A stretch of 64,000 nucleotides of DNA from Azohydromonas sediminis (GCF_003574675.1 NZ_QOAZ01000008.1:1-64000), one strand, 5' to 3'. Counted from the first letter of the stretch, positions 1-9,050 are shown. Notes: generated by a model not told the origin, from the letters alone. A program made the numbers and translations.

Positions 1-95
1 TCGCGCCGATCGCGATGGAAGAGGGCCTGCGCTTCGCGATCCGCGAGGGCGGGCGCACCGTGGGCGCCGGCGTCGTCTCGAAGATCATCGAGTGA
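1..95 (+). CDS. tuf: Elongation factor Tu, C-terminal end (partial)
   Basis: Only the last 30 residues are present, read in the frame starting at base 3. They end in [11 protein letters not shown], the near-invariant C-terminus of bacterial EF-Tu, which is the last strand of the third beta-barrel domain. EF-Tu carries aminoacyl-tRNA to the ribosome as a GTP complex. Its position just before rpsJ is the standard tuf-S10 junction of proteobacteria. The G domain lies outside the window, so this copy cannot be judged complete or told apart from a second tuf copy. Confidence 0.9.
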   Translation, partial: APIAMEEGLRFAIREGGRTVGAGVVSKIIE

Positions 96-195
96 CCGCA
101 TGACGGCGGGTGGCGGTCCGCACGGACTGCCGCCGTCCAGGCCCGGCGCTCACGGTCGTGAAGCCGGGCGTCATCGCTCTTTACAAGGAACCGTC
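96..195 (+). promoter_or_regulatory. tuf-rpsJ leader with two hairpins
   Basis: This 100-base spacer between tuf and rpsJ can form two stems. One pairs bases 102-109 with 130-137, with an inner GTCC/GGAC stem. The other pairs GCCCGGC (141-147) with GCCGGGC (163-169). An AAGGAA ribosome binding site lies at 185-190. In enterobacteria the S10 leader is where protein L4 represses the operon. Whether these stems do that here is unknown; the shape is seen but the function is inferred. Confidence 0.35.
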
Positions 196-507
196 ATGCA
201 GAAGCAGAAGATCCGTATCCGCCTCAAGGCATTCGACTACAAGCTGATCGACCAGTCCGCGCTCGAGATCGTCGACACCGCCAAGCGCACCGGGGCCATC
301 GTGCGCGGTCCCGTGCCGCTGCCGACGCGTCAGCAGCGCTTCGACATCCTGCGCTCGCCGCACGTCAACAAGACCAGCCGTGACCAGTTTGAGATCCGCA
401 CGCACCAGCGCCTGATGGACATCGTCGACCCGACCGACAAGACCGTCGACGCGCTGATGAAGCTCGACCTGCCCGCGGGCGTCGACGTCGAGATCAAGCT
501 GCAGTGA
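196..507 (+). CDS. rpsJ: 30S ribosomal protein S10
   Basis: The 103-residue protein matches the usual S10 length and starts [20 protein letters not shown]10 sits in the head of the small subunit and, as NusE, also takes part in transcription antitermination with NusB. The conserved loop around [15 protein letters not shown] is intact. An upstream in-frame start at base 100 would add about 32 low-complexity residues and is rejected, because ATG 196 follows AAGGAA at normal spacing and matches the family start. It is the first ribosomal protein gene after tuf. Confidence 0.97.
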   Translation: MQKQKIRIRLKAFDYKLIDQSALEIVDTAKRTGAIVRGPVPLPTRQQRFDILRSPHVNKTSRDQFEIRTHQRLMDIVDPTDKTVDALMKLDLPAGVDVEIKLQ

Positions 508-675
508 GTCCCGTGGGCACCCGACGGTGCCCACCTCGAATCGAGCCTGCTATACTCGCGGACTTTTCCGTCGGGCCTGAAGGGGCCCGCGGAATTCCAG
601 TCAGCCCGGCCAATCGATGTCGGGTGTCGTGAAACAAGGCCCCAAGGCGCCAGCCGGCGGGGCTGGAGAAGAGCC
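508..675 (+). promoter_or_regulatory. rpsJ-rplC leader with possible internal promoter
   Basis: This 168-base non-coding gap is long for an operon whose other genes are mostly 0-25 bases apart. It contains TATACT at 551-556, a good -10 match, but no clear -35 partner. A stem pairs CGGGCC (572-577) with GGCCCG (584-589). The rplC ribosome binding region is the purine stretch GGAGAAGAG just before 676. The layout suggests that rplC onward can be transcribed or regulated separately from rpsJ. Confidence 0.4.
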
Positions 676-1347
676 ATGAGTCTGAGCCATCGACTCGGAT
701 TGCTGGGTCGCAAGGTGGGCATGATGCGCATCTTCACGGACGACGGCGACGCCGTCCCGGTGACGGTGCTCGACGTGTCTGGCAACCGTGTCGCCCAGAT
801 CAAGACCGAAGCCACCGACGGCTACAACGCCATCCAAGTCGCGTTCGGCGCGCGCAAGGCCTCGCGCCTGACCAAGCCCGAGGCGGGTCACCTCGCCAAG
901 GCCGGTGTCGAGCCGGCGCGGGTCCTCAAGGAGTTCCGCGTCACGGCCGACGTCGTCACGCAGTACCAGCCGGGTGCGACGCTGCCGGTGAGCCTGTTCT
1001 CTGCCGGCCAGAAGGTCGACGTCCAGGGGACTTCCATCGGCAAGGGTTTTGCCGGCACGATCAAGCGTCACAACTTCGGGTCGCAACGTGCGTCGCACGG
1101 CAACAGCCGGTCGCACAATGTCCCGGGCTCGATCTCGATGGCGCAGGACCCGGGCCGTGTGTTCCCGGGCAAGCGCATGTCGGGGCACATGGGCGCCGAG
1201 ACGGTGACGACGCAGAACCTCGACATCGTGCGCGTCGACGAGGCGCGCTCGCTGCTGCTCGTGCGCGGCGCGGTGCCGGGGGCGAAGAACGGCCACGTCG
1301 TCGTGCGCCCGGCCGTCAAGGCCAAGATGCAGAAAGGGGCCCAGTGA
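676..1347 (+). CDS. rplC: 50S ribosomal protein L3
   Basis: The 223-residue protein is slightly longer than the E. coli homologue (209). L3 binds 23S rRNA early in large-subunit assembly and its central loop reaches the peptidyl transferase centre. The loop motif [20 protein letters not shown] is present. Gln157 aligns with the E. coli Gln150 that PrmB methylates. The start [16 protein letters not shown] has a short N-terminal addition before the conserved GLLGRKVGM. The stop overlaps the rplD start by one base. Confidence 0.97.
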   Translation: MSLSHRLGLLGRKVGMMRIFTDDGDAVPVTVLDVSGNRVAQIKTEATDGYNAIQVAFGARKASRLTKPEAGHLAKAGVEPARVLKEFRVTADVVTQYQPGATLPVSLFSAGQKVDVQGTSIGKGFAGTIKRHNFGSQRASHGNSRSHNVPGSISMAQDPGRVFPGKRMSGHMGAETVTTQNLDIVRVDEARSLLLVRGAVPGAKNGHVVVRPAVKAKMQKGAQ

Positions 1348-1967
1348 TGCAACTCGAGCTCCTGAACGAACAGGGCCAGGCCACGGCCAAGGTCGACGCG
1401 CCGGACACGGTGTTCGCGCGTGACTACAACGAGGCGCTGGTGCACCAGATCGTCGTCGCATACCAGGCCAACGCGCGGCAGGGCACGCGCGCGCAGAAGG
1501 ATCGCGGCCAGGTCAAGCACTCGACGAAGAAGCCGTTCCGCCAGAAGGGCACCGGCCGGGCGCGTGCGGGCATGACCTCGTCGCCGCTGTGGCGCGGCGG
1601 TGGGCGCATCTTCCCGAACACGCCGAACGAGAACTTCGCGCACAAGGTCAACAAGAAGATGTACCGCGCCGGCATGGCGGCCATCCTGTCGCAGCTCGCG
1701 CGCGACGGTCGCCTGGCGGTGGTCGACTCGATTTCGGTCGAGGCCCCGAAGACCAAGCTGCTGGCGCAGAAGTTCAAGGCGATGGGCCTCGACTCGGTGA
1801 TGGTGATCGCCGACCAGGTCGACGAGAACCTGTTCCTCGCGTCGCGCAACCTCGCCAACGCGCTCGTCGTCGAGCCGCGCTACGTCGACCCGCTGTCGCT
1901 GGTGTTCTATAAGAAGGTGCTGGTGACCAAGGGCGCGATCGACCAGCTCAAGGAGATGTTCGCATGA
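1347..1967 (+). CDS. rplD: 50S ribosomal protein L4
   Basis: The 206-residue protein carries the extended loop around [21 protein letters not shown], which lines the peptide exit tunnel in L4 proteins. In E. coli L4 also represses the S10 operon. A GTG lies one codon before the chosen ATG, but TGATG overlap with rplC makes ATG 1347 the natural coupled start. The gene overlaps rplW by four bases (ATGA), so translation of the two is probably coupled. Confidence 0.96.
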   Translation: MQLELLNEQGQATAKVDAPDTVFARDYNEALVHQIVVAYQANARQGTRAQKDRGQVKHSTKKPFRQKGTGRARAGMTSSPLWRGGGRIFPNTPNENFAHKVNKKMYRAGMAAILSQLARDGRLAVVDSISVEAPKTKLLAQKFKAMGLDSVMVIADQVDENLFLASRNLANALVVEPRYVDPLSLVFYKKVLVTKGAIDQLKEMFA

Positions 1968-2281
1968 GCGCGACGACGAAGTTCGACGCCTCGCGCCTGG
2001 CGCAGGTGCTCGTCGCCCCGATCGTGTCCGAGAAGGCCACGCGCGTCGGCGAGAAGAGTAACCAGGTGCTGTTCAAGGTCCTGCGCAACGCCACCAAGCC
2101 CGAGATCAAGGCGGCCGTGGAGGCGATGTTCAAGGTCGAGGTCGAGTCGGTACAGACGGTCAACCAGAAGGGCAAGACCAAGCGCTTCGGCCGCAGCATC
2201 GGCCGGCGCGACCACGTCAAGAAGGCGTATGTCTGCCTGAAGGAAGGCCAGGAGCTCAACTTCTCCGGGGAGGCCGCGTAA
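1964..2281 (+). CDS. rplW: 50S ribosomal protein L23
   Basis: The 105-residue protein has the L23 core [16 protein letters not shown] and the surface element [20 protein letters not shown]23 sits at the exit tunnel rim and is the docking site for trigger factor and SRP in bacteria. It overlaps rplD by four bases and shares one base with rplB (TAATG), a tightly coupled arrangement that supports both starts. Confidence 0.97.
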   Translation: MSATTKFDASRLAQVLVAPIVSEKATRVGEKSNQVLFKVLRNATKPEIKAAVEAMFKVEVESVQTVNQKGKTKRFGRSIGRRDHVKKAYVCLKEGQELNFSGEAA

Positions 2282-3105
2282 TGGCTGTCATCAAGGTCAA
2301 GCCCACGTCGCCCGGCCGCCGTGCCGTCGTGAAGGTGGTGCACAAGCACCTGCACAAGGGTGCCCCGGAGGCGTCGCTGCTCGAGCCGCAGAAGCAGAAG
2401 GCCGGCCGCAACAACAATGGCCACATCACGATGCGCCACAAGGGTGGCGGGCACAAGCACCACTACCGCGTGATCGACTTCCGCCGCAACAAGGACGGGA
2501 TCCCGGCCAAGGTCGAGCGCATCGAGTACGACCCGAACCGCACCGCGCACATCGCGCTGCTGTGCTACGCCGACGGCGAGCGCCGCTACATCATCGCGCC
2601 GCGCGGCCTCGAGGCGGGCGCGACGGTGATCAGCGGCGCCGAGGCGCCGATCAAGGCCGGCAACGCGCTGCCGATCCGCAACATCCCGGTCGGCTCGACG
2701 ATCCACTGCGTCGAGTTGCTGCCCGGCAAGGGTGCGCAGATCGCGCGTTCGGCGGGCACGTCGGTGACGCTGATGGCGCGTGAAGGCACCTACGCCCAGC
2801 TGCGCCTGCGCTCGGGCGAGGTGCGTCGCGTGCACATCGACTGCCGCGCGACGATCGGCGAGGTCAGCAACGAAGAGCACAACCTGCGTCAGCTCGGCAA
2901 GGCCGGTGCCACGCGCTGGCGCGGCATCCGTCCGACGGTGCGCGGCGTCGCGATGAACCCGATCGACCACCCGCACGGTGGCGGCGAAGGCCGCACCGGC
3001 GAGGCGCAGGCACCCGTGTCGCCGTGGAACACGCCGACCAAGGGCTACCGCACGCGCAGCAACAAGCGCACGCAGACGTTCATCGTCTCGCGCCGCAAGA
3101 AGTGA
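2281..3105 (+). CDS. rplB: 50S ribosomal protein L2
   Basis: The 274-residue protein has the normal L2 length. L2 is a primary 23S rRNA binder needed for subunit association and peptidyl transfer. The C-terminal [14 protein letters not shown] segment near residue 230 contains the conserved histidine implicated in activity. The basic [10 protein letters not shown] stretch near residue 60 is also typical. The start overlaps the rplW stop. Confidence 0.97.
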   Translation: MAVIKVKPTSPGRRAVVKVVHKHLHKGAPEASLLEPQKQKAGRNNNGHITMRHKGGGHKHHYRVIDFRRNKDGIPAKVERIEYDPNRTAHIALLCYADGERRYIIAPRGLEAGATVISGAEAPIKAGNALPIRNIPVGSTIHCVELLPGKGAQIARSAGTSVTLMAREGTYAQLRLRSGEVRRVHIDCRATIGEVSNEEHNLRQLGKAGATRWRGIRPTVRGVAMNPIDHPHGGGEGRTGEAQAPVSPWNTPTKGYRTRSNKRTQTFIVSRRKK

Positions 3106-3116
3106 GGCCGTAGAAC

Positions 3117-3392
3117 ATGGCACGTTCACTGAAGAAGGGTCCGTTCGTGGACCACCACCTGATGGCCAAGGTCGAGAAGGCCGCCGCCACCAAGGACAAG
3201 AAGCCGATCAAGACCTGGTCGCGGCGCAGCACGATCCTGCCCGAGTTCATCGGCCTGACGATCGCCGTGCACAACGGGCGCCAGCACGTGCCGGTGTACG
3301 TGTCCGACCAGATGGTCGGACACAAGCTCGGCGAGTTCGCGCTCACGCGGACCTTCAAGGGCCACCCGGCCGACAAGAAGGCGAAGAAGTAA
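3117..3392 (+). CDS. rpsS: 30S ribosomal protein S19
   Basis: The 91-residue protein begins [15 protein letters not shown] and contains [19 protein letters not shown], both standard S19 elements. S19 binds 16S rRNA in the head with S13 and touches the A-site tRNA region. The spacing is 11 bases after rplB and 12 before rplV, consistent with one transcript. Confidence 0.97.
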   Translation: MARSLKKGPFVDHHLMAKVEKAAATKDKKPIKTWSRRSTILPEFIGLTIAVHNGRQHVPVYVSDQMVGHKLGEFALTRTFKGHPADKKAKK

Positions 3393-3404
3393 GGGGCGAC
3401 GACG

Positions 3405-3734
3405 ATGGAAACCCGAGCAATCGTTCGCGGCGCGCGCCTGTCGGCCGACAAGGGCCGGCTGGTGGCCGACATGATCCGCGGCAAGAAGGTCGACCAGGCG
3501 ATCCACATCCTGAACTTCACGCCGAAGAAGGCCGCTGTGATCATCAAGAAGGCGCTCGAGTCGGCGATCGCCAACGCCGAGCACAACGACGGTGCCGACA
3601 TCGACGAGCTGAAGGTGACCTCGATCCACGTCGAGCAGGGCACGACGCTCAAGCGCTTCGCAGCGCGCGCCAAGGGCCGCGGCAACCGCATCAGCAAGCC
3701 GACTTGCCACATCTTCGTCACGGTGGGCAACTGA
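3405..3734 (+). CDS. rplV: 50S ribosomal protein L22
   Basis: The 109-residue protein has the usual L22 length. The C-terminal half with [20 protein letters not shown] corresponds to the beta-hairpin that reaches the tunnel constriction, where macrolide-resistance changes occur in other bacteria. The hairpin looks normal. The gene lies in the standard rpsS-rplV-rpsC order. Confidence 0.96.
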   Translation: METRAIVRGARLSADKGRLVADMIRGKKVDQAIHILNFTPKKAAVIIKKALESAIANAEHNDGADIDELKVTSIHVEQGTTLKRFAARAKGRGNRISKPTCHIFVTVGN

Positions 3735-3750
3735 GGGCCGAAGGAAGATC

Positions 3751-4632
3751 ATGGGACAGAAAATCCATCCGACCGGCTTCCGCCTGCCCGTCACGCGGGC
3801 GTGGACGTCGCGCTGGTACGCGAACAGCCGCAACTTCGCCGGTATGCTGGCCGAAGACCTGGCGGTGCGTGATTACCTCAAGACCAAGCTGAAGAACGCG
3901 GCCGTCTCGCGCGTGCTGATCGAGCGCCCCGCCAAGAACGCGCGCATCACGATCTTCTCGGCGCGGCCGGGCGTCGTGATCGGCAAGAAAGGCGAGGACA
4001 TCGAGAACCTGAAGGCCGAGCTGACCAAGCGCCTGGGCGTGCCGGTCGCGGTCAACATCGAAGAGATCCGCAAGCCCGAGATCGATGCGCAGCTGATCGC
4101 CGACAGCATCACGCAGCAGCTCGAGAAGCGCATCATGTTCCGCCGCGCGATGAAGCGAGCGATGCAGAACGCGATGCGCCTGGGCGCGCAGGGCATCAAG
4201 ATCATGTCGTCGGGCCGTCTGAACGGCATCGAGATCGCGCGCTGCGAGTGGTACCGCGAAGGCCGCGTGCCGCTGCACACGCTCAAGGCCGACATCGACT
4301 ACGGCTTCTCCGAAGCCAAGACCTCGTACGGCGTCATCGGCGTCAAGGTGTGGGTCTACCGCGGCGACAACCTCGGTCGCGGCGAGGCGCCCGGCGCCGC
4401 CAAGCCCGAGGCGGCCGAGGAGGACCGTCGCGCACGCCGCCCGGCGCGACCGGGTGCTGCGCCCGCGGGCCGGGCCCGTCCGGCCGGCGAGCGCGGCGCG
4501 CCGCGTGCCGCGGGTGCCCCGAGCGACGGCAGCGACAAGCCGGCCGGCGCCGGCGAGGCGCCGAAGCCCACCGTCAAGCGCGTGCGCAAGGTGGCGGCCC
4601 CGGCCGCGCCTGGCAGCACCAAAGGAGAGTAA
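3751..4632 (+). CDS. rpsC: 30S ribosomal protein S3 with long C-terminal extension
   Basis: The protein has 293 residues against 233 in E. coli. Residues 1-206 form a normal S3: an N-terminal part, a type II KH domain with [11 protein letters not shown] at 75-85, and a C-terminal domain ending in [15 protein letters not shown]3 forms part of the mRNA entry channel and has helicase-related Arg/Lys residues. Residues 207-293 are a low-complexity tail rich in Ala, Pro, Arg and Glu, ending in the basic patch [19 protein letters not shown]. The tail probably lies on the solvent side; its role is unknown. Confidence 0.96.
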   Translation: MGQKIHPTGFRLPVTRAWTSRWYANSRNFAGMLAEDLAVRDYLKTKLKNAAVSRVLIERPAKNARITIFSARPGVVIGKKGEDIENLKAELTKRLGVPVAVNIEEIRKPEIDAQLIADSITQQLEKRIMFRRAMKRAMQNAMRLGAQGIKIMSSGRLNGIEIARCEWYREGRVPLHTLKADIDYGFSEAKTSYGVIGVKVWVYRGDNLGRGEAPGAAKPEAAEEDRRARRPARPGAAPAGRARPAGERGAPRAAGAPSDGSDKPAGAGEAPKPTVKRVRKVAAPAAPGSTKGE

Positions 4633-4634
4633 CC

Positions 4635-5051
4635 ATGCTGCAACCCGCCCGCCGCAAGTTCCGCAAGGAGCAGAAGGGCCGCAACACGGGGATCGCGACG
4701 CGCGGCACCAACGTGTCGTTCGGCGAGTTCGGTCTCAAGGCCACCGAGCGCGGCCGCATCACCGCCCGCCAGATCGAGGCGGCGCGGCGCGCCATTTCGC
4801 GTCACATCAAGCGCGGTGGCCGCATCTTCATCCGCATCTTCCCGGACAAGCCGATCTCGCAGAAGCCGGCCGAAGTCCGCATGGGCAACGGCAAGGGCAA
4901 CCCGGAGTACTGGGTGGCCGAGATCCAGCCGGGCAAGGTGCTCTACGAGATCAACGGCGTGCCCGAGGCGCTCGCGCGCGAGGCGTTCACGCTGGCGGCC
5001 GCCAAGCTGCCGCTGCGCTGCACGTTCGTCGCGCGCCAGGTCGGCGCGTGA
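4635..5051 (+). CDS. rplP: 50S ribosomal protein L16
   Basis: The 138-residue protein begins [17 protein letters not shown], the typical L16 start, and contains [18 protein letters not shown]16 organises the A-site side of the large subunit. ATG 4635 follows AAAGGAGAG at good spacing, two bases after the rpsC stop. An earlier in-frame extension into rpsC exists but overlaps coding sequence and is not supported. Confidence 0.96.
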   Translation: MLQPARRKFRKEQKGRNTGIATRGTNVSFGEFGLKATERGRITARQIEAARRAISRHIKRGGRIFIRIFPDKPISQKPAEVRMGNGKGNPEYWVAEIQPGKVLYEINGVPEALAREAFTLAAAKLPLRCTFVARQVGA

Positions 5052-5064
5052 GAGGGGGATGTCG

Positions 5065-5277
5065 ATGAAAGCATCTGAACTGCGCGCCAAGGACGTCGCC
5101 GCGCTCGAGAAGGAAGTGACCGACCTGCTGAAGGCACACTTCAACCTGCGCATGCAGAAGGCGACGCAACAGCTGAGCAACACCGCGATGCTCGGGCGCA
5201 CGCGCCGCGACATCGCGCGCGCCAAGACGATCCTGGCCGAGAAGAAGAGGGCTGCGAACAAGGAGGCCGCGAAATGA
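5065..5277 (+). CDS. rpmC: 50S ribosomal protein L29
   Basis: The 70-residue product [18 protein letters not shown] is a two-helix L29, which sits next to L23 near the exit tunnel. Two close ATGs exist at 5059 and 5065. The purine run AGAGGGGG abuts the first, leaving no room for a Shine-Dalgarno spacer, so the second is preferred. The 3' end overlaps rpsQ by four bases. Confidence 0.93.
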   Translation: MKASELRAKDVAALEKEVTDLLKAHFNLRMQKATQQLSNTAMLGRTRRDIARAKTILAEKKRAANKEAAK

Positions 5278-5564
5278 ACACCCCCGCCACGTCCGCTGCG
5301 CCGGCCAAGCCGAAGGTGGTGCGCACCTTCGTCGGCAAGGTCGTCAGCGACAAGCGCGCCAAGACCGTGACCGTGCTCGTCGAGCGTCGCGTGATGCACG
5401 AGCTGTACGGCAAGATCGTCGTGCGCTCGAACAAGTACCACGCGCACGACGAGAACGGCCAGGCCAAGCTGGGCGACACTGTGGAGATCACCGAGAGCCG
5501 GCCGATCTCCAAGACCAAGTCGTGGGTCGTCACGCGCCTGGTCGAGAAGGCGCGCGAGGTCTGA
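5274..5564 (+). CDS. rpsQ: 30S ribosomal protein S17
   Basis: The 96-residue OB-fold protein has the conserved [20 protein letters not shown] strand pair and the [16 protein letters not shown] loop. S17 binds helix 11 of 16S rRNA in the body of the small subunit. The N-terminal ten residues (Ala/Pro/Lys rich) extend beyond the E. coli protein. In most proteobacteria rplN follows directly; here a hairpin and a peroxiredoxin gene intervene. Confidence 0.96.
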   Translation: MNTPATSAAPAKPKVVRTFVGKVVSDKRAKTVTVLVERRVMHELYGKIVVRSNKYHAHDENGQAKLGDTVEITESRPISKTKSWVVTRLVEKAREV

Positions 5565-5598
5565 CCCGCGCGAGCGCGGCCGTCATGTCCTTCGTGCA

Positions 5599-5618
5599 GC
5601 GGGGCCTTCGGGCCCCGC
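5599..5618 (+). terminator. Perfect UUCG hairpin after rpsQ
   Basis: GCGGGGCC and GGCCCCGC pair perfectly around a TTCG tetraloop, a very stable RNA stem 35 bases after the rpsQ stop. No T-run follows, so it may be a weak or Rho-assisted terminator, an mRNA-stabilising 3' end or a processing site. It marks the break between the S10 block and the peroxiredoxin gene. Confidence 0.5.
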
Positions 5619-5701
5619 GCGCACGTCAGGCATGCACTTGCCGCGAAACTGGGGATCCCTCAACCCCCCCCCTGCCAACCCCACTTGCGAGGAGTGCCAC
5701 G

Positions 5702-6220
5702 ATGCTGAAAGTCGGAGACAAGCTGCCCGCCGGCACGCTGTACGAGTACATCGAAGTCGAAGGCAACGGCTGCTCGGTCGGCCCCAACCCGTTCGACATC
5801 GGCCAGGCCACCGCGGGCAAGACGATCGTGATCTTCGGCCTGCCGGGCGCCTACACGCCGACCTGCTCGGCGCAGCACCTGCCCGGCTACGTCGCCCGCG
5901 CCGACGAACTGAAGGCGGCCGGCGTCGACGAGATCTGGTGCGTGTCGGTCAACGACGCCTTCGTGATGGGCGCTTGGGGCCGCGACCAGAAGGCGGGCGG
6001 CAAGGTGCGCATGATGGCCGACGGCAACGCCGACTTCGCGAAGGCGACTGGCCTGACGCTGGACCTGACGGCGCGCGGGCTGGGGCTGCGCTCGCAGCGC
6101 TACTCGATGCTCGTCGTCGATGGCGTCGTCAAGACGCTGAACGTCGAGGCGCCGGGCAAGTTCGAGGTCAGCGACGCCGACACGATGCTCGCGCAGGTGC
6201 GCCAGCTCAAGAAGGGTTGA
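5702..6220 (+). CDS. Peroxiredoxin (Prx5/AhpE-like thiol peroxidase)
   Basis: The 172-residue protein reduces hydroperoxides with a reactive cysteine. The signature PGAYTPTCSAQHLPGY puts the peroxidatic Cys at residue 55 with the conserved Pro and Thr; the catalytic Arg side is probably the RSQRYSMLV strand near residue 138. Cys24 and Cys81 are possible partner thiols. The length and motif fit the Prx5 subfamily that uses glutathione or thioredoxin. ATG 5702 follows GCGAGGAG. The gene sits between rpsQ and rplN, so it interrupts the usual ribosomal order. A separate promoter for rplN follows it. No recognisable own promoter was seen, so it may be read from the S10 transcript. Confidence 0.92.
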   Translation: MLKVGDKLPAGTLYEYIEVEGNGCSVGPNPFDIGQATAGKTIVIFGLPGAYTPTCSAQHLPGYVARADELKAAGVDEIWCVSVNDAFVMGAWGRDQKAGGKVRMMADGNADFAKATGLTLDLTARGLGLRSQRYSMLVVDGVVKTLNVEAPGKFEVSDADTMLAQVRQLKKG

Positions 6221-6245
6221 AACCCGCGGGCGCGCGCCGCCCGAC

Positions 6246-6269
6246 GAGGGCCGCTTGACGGCGGCTCTC
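6246..6269 (+). terminator. Hairpin after peroxiredoxin gene overlapping next promoter
   Basis: GAGGGCCGC (6246-6254) pairs with GCGGCTCTC (6261-6269) with one mismatch. The six-base loop is TTGACG, which is also the -35 box of the promoter at 6255-6284. No T-run follows. It could end or attenuate transcription of the peroxiredoxin gene. Confidence 0.4.
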
Positions 6270-6284
6270 GCCTTCGACCATAAT
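6255..6284 (+). promoter_or_regulatory. Sigma-70-type promoter for the spc block (rplN onward)
   Basis: TTGACG (6255-6260) and CATAAT (6279-6284) are separated by 18 bases, each a five-of-six match to consensus. The predicted start is near 6291, leaving a leader of about 155 bases before rplN. This implies that the L14-L15-SecY genes have their own promoter, downstream of the peroxiredoxin insertion. Confidence 0.65.
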
Positions 6285-6447
6285 ACGTAGCTTCGCCATT
6301 TAGGGCCGCCTTCGACAGGCGGGTCGGGATGGCGAGCCACCGCCCCACACGCCGGGCGCCGCGCGAGCGGCTCCGGTCCACGGGCCCAAGACTGACCGCG
6401 CCGGCCGCCCCTCGGGGTTGGCGGTGGCGTTCAAGTTGGGGAACAAC

Positions 6448-6816
6448 ATGATCCAAATGCAATCGCGACTCGATGTCGCCGACAATACGGGCGCAAAGTC
6501 CGTCATGTGCATCAAGGTGCTCGGCGGCTCCAAGCGTCGTTACGCCGGCATCGGCGACATCATCAAGGTCAGCATCAAGGAAGCTGCGCCGCGTGGCCGC
6601 GTCAAGAAGGGCGAGGTCTACAACGCGGTCGTCGTGCGCACCGCCAAGGGCGTGCGCCGTCAGGACGGGTCGCTCGTCAAGTTCGACGGCAACGCGGCCG
6701 TGCTGCTCAATGCGAAGCTCGAGCCGATCGGCACGCGCATCTTCGGGCCGGTCACGCGCGAGCTGCGCTCCGAGCGCTTCATGAAGATCGTGTCGCTGGC
6801 CCCCGAAGTGCTGTGA
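6448..6816 (+). CDS. rplN: 50S ribosomal protein L14
   Basis: The 122-residue protein begins [17 protein letters not shown], the universal L14 start. L14 lies at the subunit interface and binds the silencing factor RsfS. The ORF extends ten codons upstream, but ATG 6448 matches the family start and follows a TTGGGG purine stretch. It is the first gene behind the promoter at 6255. Confidence 0.97.
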   Translation: MIQMQSRLDVADNTGAKSVMCIKVLGGSKRRYAGIGDIIKVSIKEAAPRGRVKKGEVYNAVVVRTAKGVRRQDGSLVKFDGNAAVLLNAKLEPIGTRIFGPVTRELRSERFMKIVSLAPEVL

Positions 6817-6838
6817 CGCGAGCGAGCGAGGACCGATC

Positions 6839-7156
6839 ATGAACAAGATCCGCAAGGGTGACCAGGTCGTCGTGCTGGCCGGTCGCGACAAGGGCAAGCG
6901 CGGCACGGTGACGCGGCGCGTCGACGACGAGTACATCGTCGTCGAGGGCGTCAACATCGTGAAGAAGCACGTCAAGCCCAACCCGCTGAAGGGCACGACG
7001 GGCGGCATCGTCGACAAGACGATGCCGATCCACCAGTCGAATGTCGCGATCTGGAACCCCGTGGCCGGCAAGGCCGACCGCGTGGGCATCAAGCTGCTGG
7101 CCGACGGCAAGAAGGTGCGCGTCTACAAGTCCAGCGGCGAAGAGATCAAGGCATAA
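6839..7156 (+). CDS. rplX: 50S ribosomal protein L24
   Basis: The 105-residue protein has the N-terminal KOW motif [20 protein letters not shown]24 is an assembly-initiator protein that binds the 5' end of 23S rRNA and later lies at the exit tunnel. Length and order (rplN-rplX-rplE) are standard. Confidence 0.97.
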   Translation: MNKIRKGDQVVVLAGRDKGKRGTVTRRVDDEYIVVEGVNIVKKHVKPNPLKGTTGGIVDKTMPIHQSNVAIWNPVAGKADRVGIKLLADGKKVRVYKSSGEEIKA

Positions 7157-7170
7157 GGCGAGAGGACGAC

Positions 7171-7749
7171 ATGGCTTCGAAGCAGAACGCTGCGGCCGCT
7201 CCCGCCGTGCAGGCCCGCCTGCAGGCGCAGTACCGCGACAAGATCGTGCCCGAACTGATGAAGAAGTTCGGCTACAAGTCGGTGATGCAGGTGCCGCGCC
7301 TGACCAAGATCACGCTGAACATGGGTGTCAGCGAGGCGGTGGCCGACAAGAAGGTGATGGAGCACGCCGTCGGCGACCTCACGAAGATCGCCGGTCAGAA
7401 GCCGGTGGTGACGAAGTCGCGCAAGGCCATCGCCGGCTTCAAGATCCGCGAGAACGTGCCCATCGGCTGCATGGTCACGCTGCGCGGTGCGCGCATGTAC
7501 GAATTCCTCGACCGCCTGGTCACGATCGCGCTGCCGCGCGTGCGCGACTTCCGCGGTGTGTCGGCTCGCGCCTTCGACGGTCGCGGCAACTACAACATCG
7601 GCGTCAAGGAACAGATCATCTTCCCCGAGATCGAGTACGACAAGATCGACGCGATCCGCGGGTTGAACATCAGCATCACGACGACGGCCAAGACCGACGA
7701 CGAGTGCAAGGCGCTGCTCGCGGCGTTCAAGTTTCCGTTCAAGAACTGA
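7171..7749 (+). CDS. rplE: 50S ribosomal protein L5
   Basis: The 192-residue protein contains the L5 core [18 protein letters not shown] and ends [15 protein letters not shown]5 binds 5S rRNA and contacts the P-site tRNA. It is about 13 residues longer than the E. coli protein because of an Ala/Gln-rich N-terminus ([17 protein letters not shown]). No better internal start with a ribosome binding site was seen. Confidence 0.96.
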   Translation: MASKQNAAAAPAVQARLQAQYRDKIVPELMKKFGYKSVMQVPRLTKITLNMGVSEAVADKKVMEHAVGDLTKIAGQKPVVTKSRKAIAGFKIRENVPIGCMVTLRGARMYEFLDRLVTIALPRVRDFRGVSARAFDGRGNYNIGVKEQIIFPEIEYDKIDAIRGLNISITTTAKTDDECKALLAAFKFPFKN

Positions 7750-7757
7750 GGTGGCCC

Positions 7758-8063
7758 GTGGCTAAAGTCTCCCTCATCCAGCGCGAACACAAGCGCGAGA
7801 AGCTGGTCGCCAAGTACGCCAAGAAGTACGCCGAGCTCAAGGCCATCGTCGACGACGCGAAGCGCTCCGACGAGGAGCGTTACGCCGCACGTCTGGAGCT
7901 GCAAAAGCTGCCGCGCAACGCCAACCCGACGCGGCTGCGCAACCGCTGCGCGCTGACCGGCCGTCCGCGCGGCACGTTCAAGAAGTTCGGGCTGTCGCGC
8001 AGCAAGATCCGCGAACTGGCCTTCAAGGGCGACATCCCCGGTGTCGTCAAGGCCAGCTGGTAA
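7758..8063 (+). CDS. rpsN: 30S ribosomal protein S14 (zinc-free long form)
   Basis: The 101-residue product begins at GTG ([16 protein letters not shown]). The C-terminal [21 protein letters not shown] has a single Cys, so this is the long form without a zinc ribbon. S14 assembles late in the 30S head. Only eight bases separate it from rplE, and the ATG-less start GTG 7758 follows GAGGTGG. Confidence 0.95.
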   Translation: MAKVSLIQREHKREKLVAKYAKKYAELKAIVDDAKRSDEERYAARLELQKLPRNANPTRLRNRCALTGRPRGTFKKFGLSRSKIRELAFKGDIPGVVKASW

Positions 8064-8087
8064 GTCGGCCCGAGCAGGAGATCCCCG

Positions 8088-8483
8088 ATGAGCATGAGTG
8101 ATCCCATCGCCGACATGCTGACGCGCATCCGCAATGCGCAAAGCGTCGAGAAGGCCAGCGTGACGATGCCGTCGTCGAAGCTGAAGGTCGCGATCGCCCA
8201 GGTCCTAAAGGACGAGGGTTACATCGACGGCTTCACCGTCAAGGGTGACCCGGCCAAGCCGCAGCTCGAGATCGCGCTGAAGTACTACGCCGGGCGTCCG
8301 GTGATCGAGCGCATCGAGCGCGTCAGCCGTCCTGGCCTGCGCGTCTACAAGGGCCGCCACGACATCCCGCAGGTCATGAACGGGCTGGGCGTGGCGATCG
8401 TCACGACGCCGCGCGGCGTGATGACCGACCGCAAGGCGCGCGCTGCCGGTGTCGGCGGCGAAGTGCTGTGCTACGTCGCCTGA
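8088..8483 (+). CDS. rpsH: 30S ribosomal protein S8
   Basis: The 131-residue protein begins [18 protein letters not shown] and ends [15 protein letters not shown], both typical. S8 binds 16S rRNA helix 21 and in E. coli represses the spc operon by binding near rplE. ATG 8088 has an upstream AGGAG; a second ATG two codons later is possible but less likely. Confidence 0.96.
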   Translation: MSMSDPIADMLTRIRNAQSVEKASVTMPSSKLKVAIAQVLKDEGYIDGFTVKGDPAKPQLEIALKYYAGRPVIERIERVSRPGLRVYKGRHDIPQVMNGLGVAIVTTPRGVMTDRKARAAGVGGEVLCYVA

Positions 8484-8505
8484 TCGAGCCAAGGAGTCAC
8501 GAGCG

Positions 8506-9039
8506 ATGTCTCGCGTAGGAAAGATGCCGGTGGCCGTCCCGCAGGGCGTGGACGTGCAGATCACCGCCGACCAGATCAGTGTCAAGGGTGCGCAGGGCAC
8601 GCTGACGCGTCCGCTGCATACCCTCGTCACGGTGCGCAAGGAAGGCGCTGCGCTGCAGGTCGAGCCCGCCAACGACAGCGCCGAGGCCAACGCGATGAGC
8701 GGCACGATGCGCGCGCTGCTGGCCAACATGGTTGGCGGCGTGACCAAGGGCTTCGAGCGCAAGCTGACGCTGGTCGGGGTGGGCTTCCGCGCGCAGGCGC
8801 AGGGCCAGAAGCTGAACCTGCAGGTGGGTTTCTCGCACCCGGTGGTGGTGGACATGCCTGCTGGCGTGAAGGTCGAGACGCCGACGCCGACCGAGATCGT
8901 CATCAAGGGTGCCGACCGCCAGGCTGTTGGCCAGATCGCCGCCGAGGTGCGTGCCATTCGTCCGCCCGAGCCGTACAAGGGCAAGGGCATCCGCTACGCC
9001 GACGAGCGCGTGGTGCTGAAAGAGACGAAGAAGAAGTAA
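8506..9039 (+). CDS. rplF: 50S ribosomal protein L6
   Basis: The 177-residue protein equals the usual L6 length and has two related domains, each with the L6 fold; the second carries the signature [17 protein letters not shown]6 sits near the factor-binding stalk base. ATG 8506 is preceded by AAGGAG; the longer reading frame upstream overlaps rpsH and is not used. Confidence 0.97.
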   Translation: MSRVGKMPVAVPQGVDVQITADQISVKGAQGTLTRPLHTLVTVRKEGAALQVEPANDSAEANAMSGTMRALLANMVGGVTKGFERKLTLVGVGFRAQAQGQKLNLQVGFSHPVVVDMPAGVKVETPTPTEIVIKGADRQAVGQIAAEVRAIRPPEPYKGKGIRYADERVVLKETKKK

Positions 9040-9050
9040 GGAGCGACGAG

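Noticed and set aside
5664-5672. Nine-C run as a phase-variable switch
   Set aside because: It lies in non-coding sequence before the peroxiredoxin gene and in no reading frame; the similar run at 28051-28058 is also in a leader. Slippage could alter spacing but nothing shows it.
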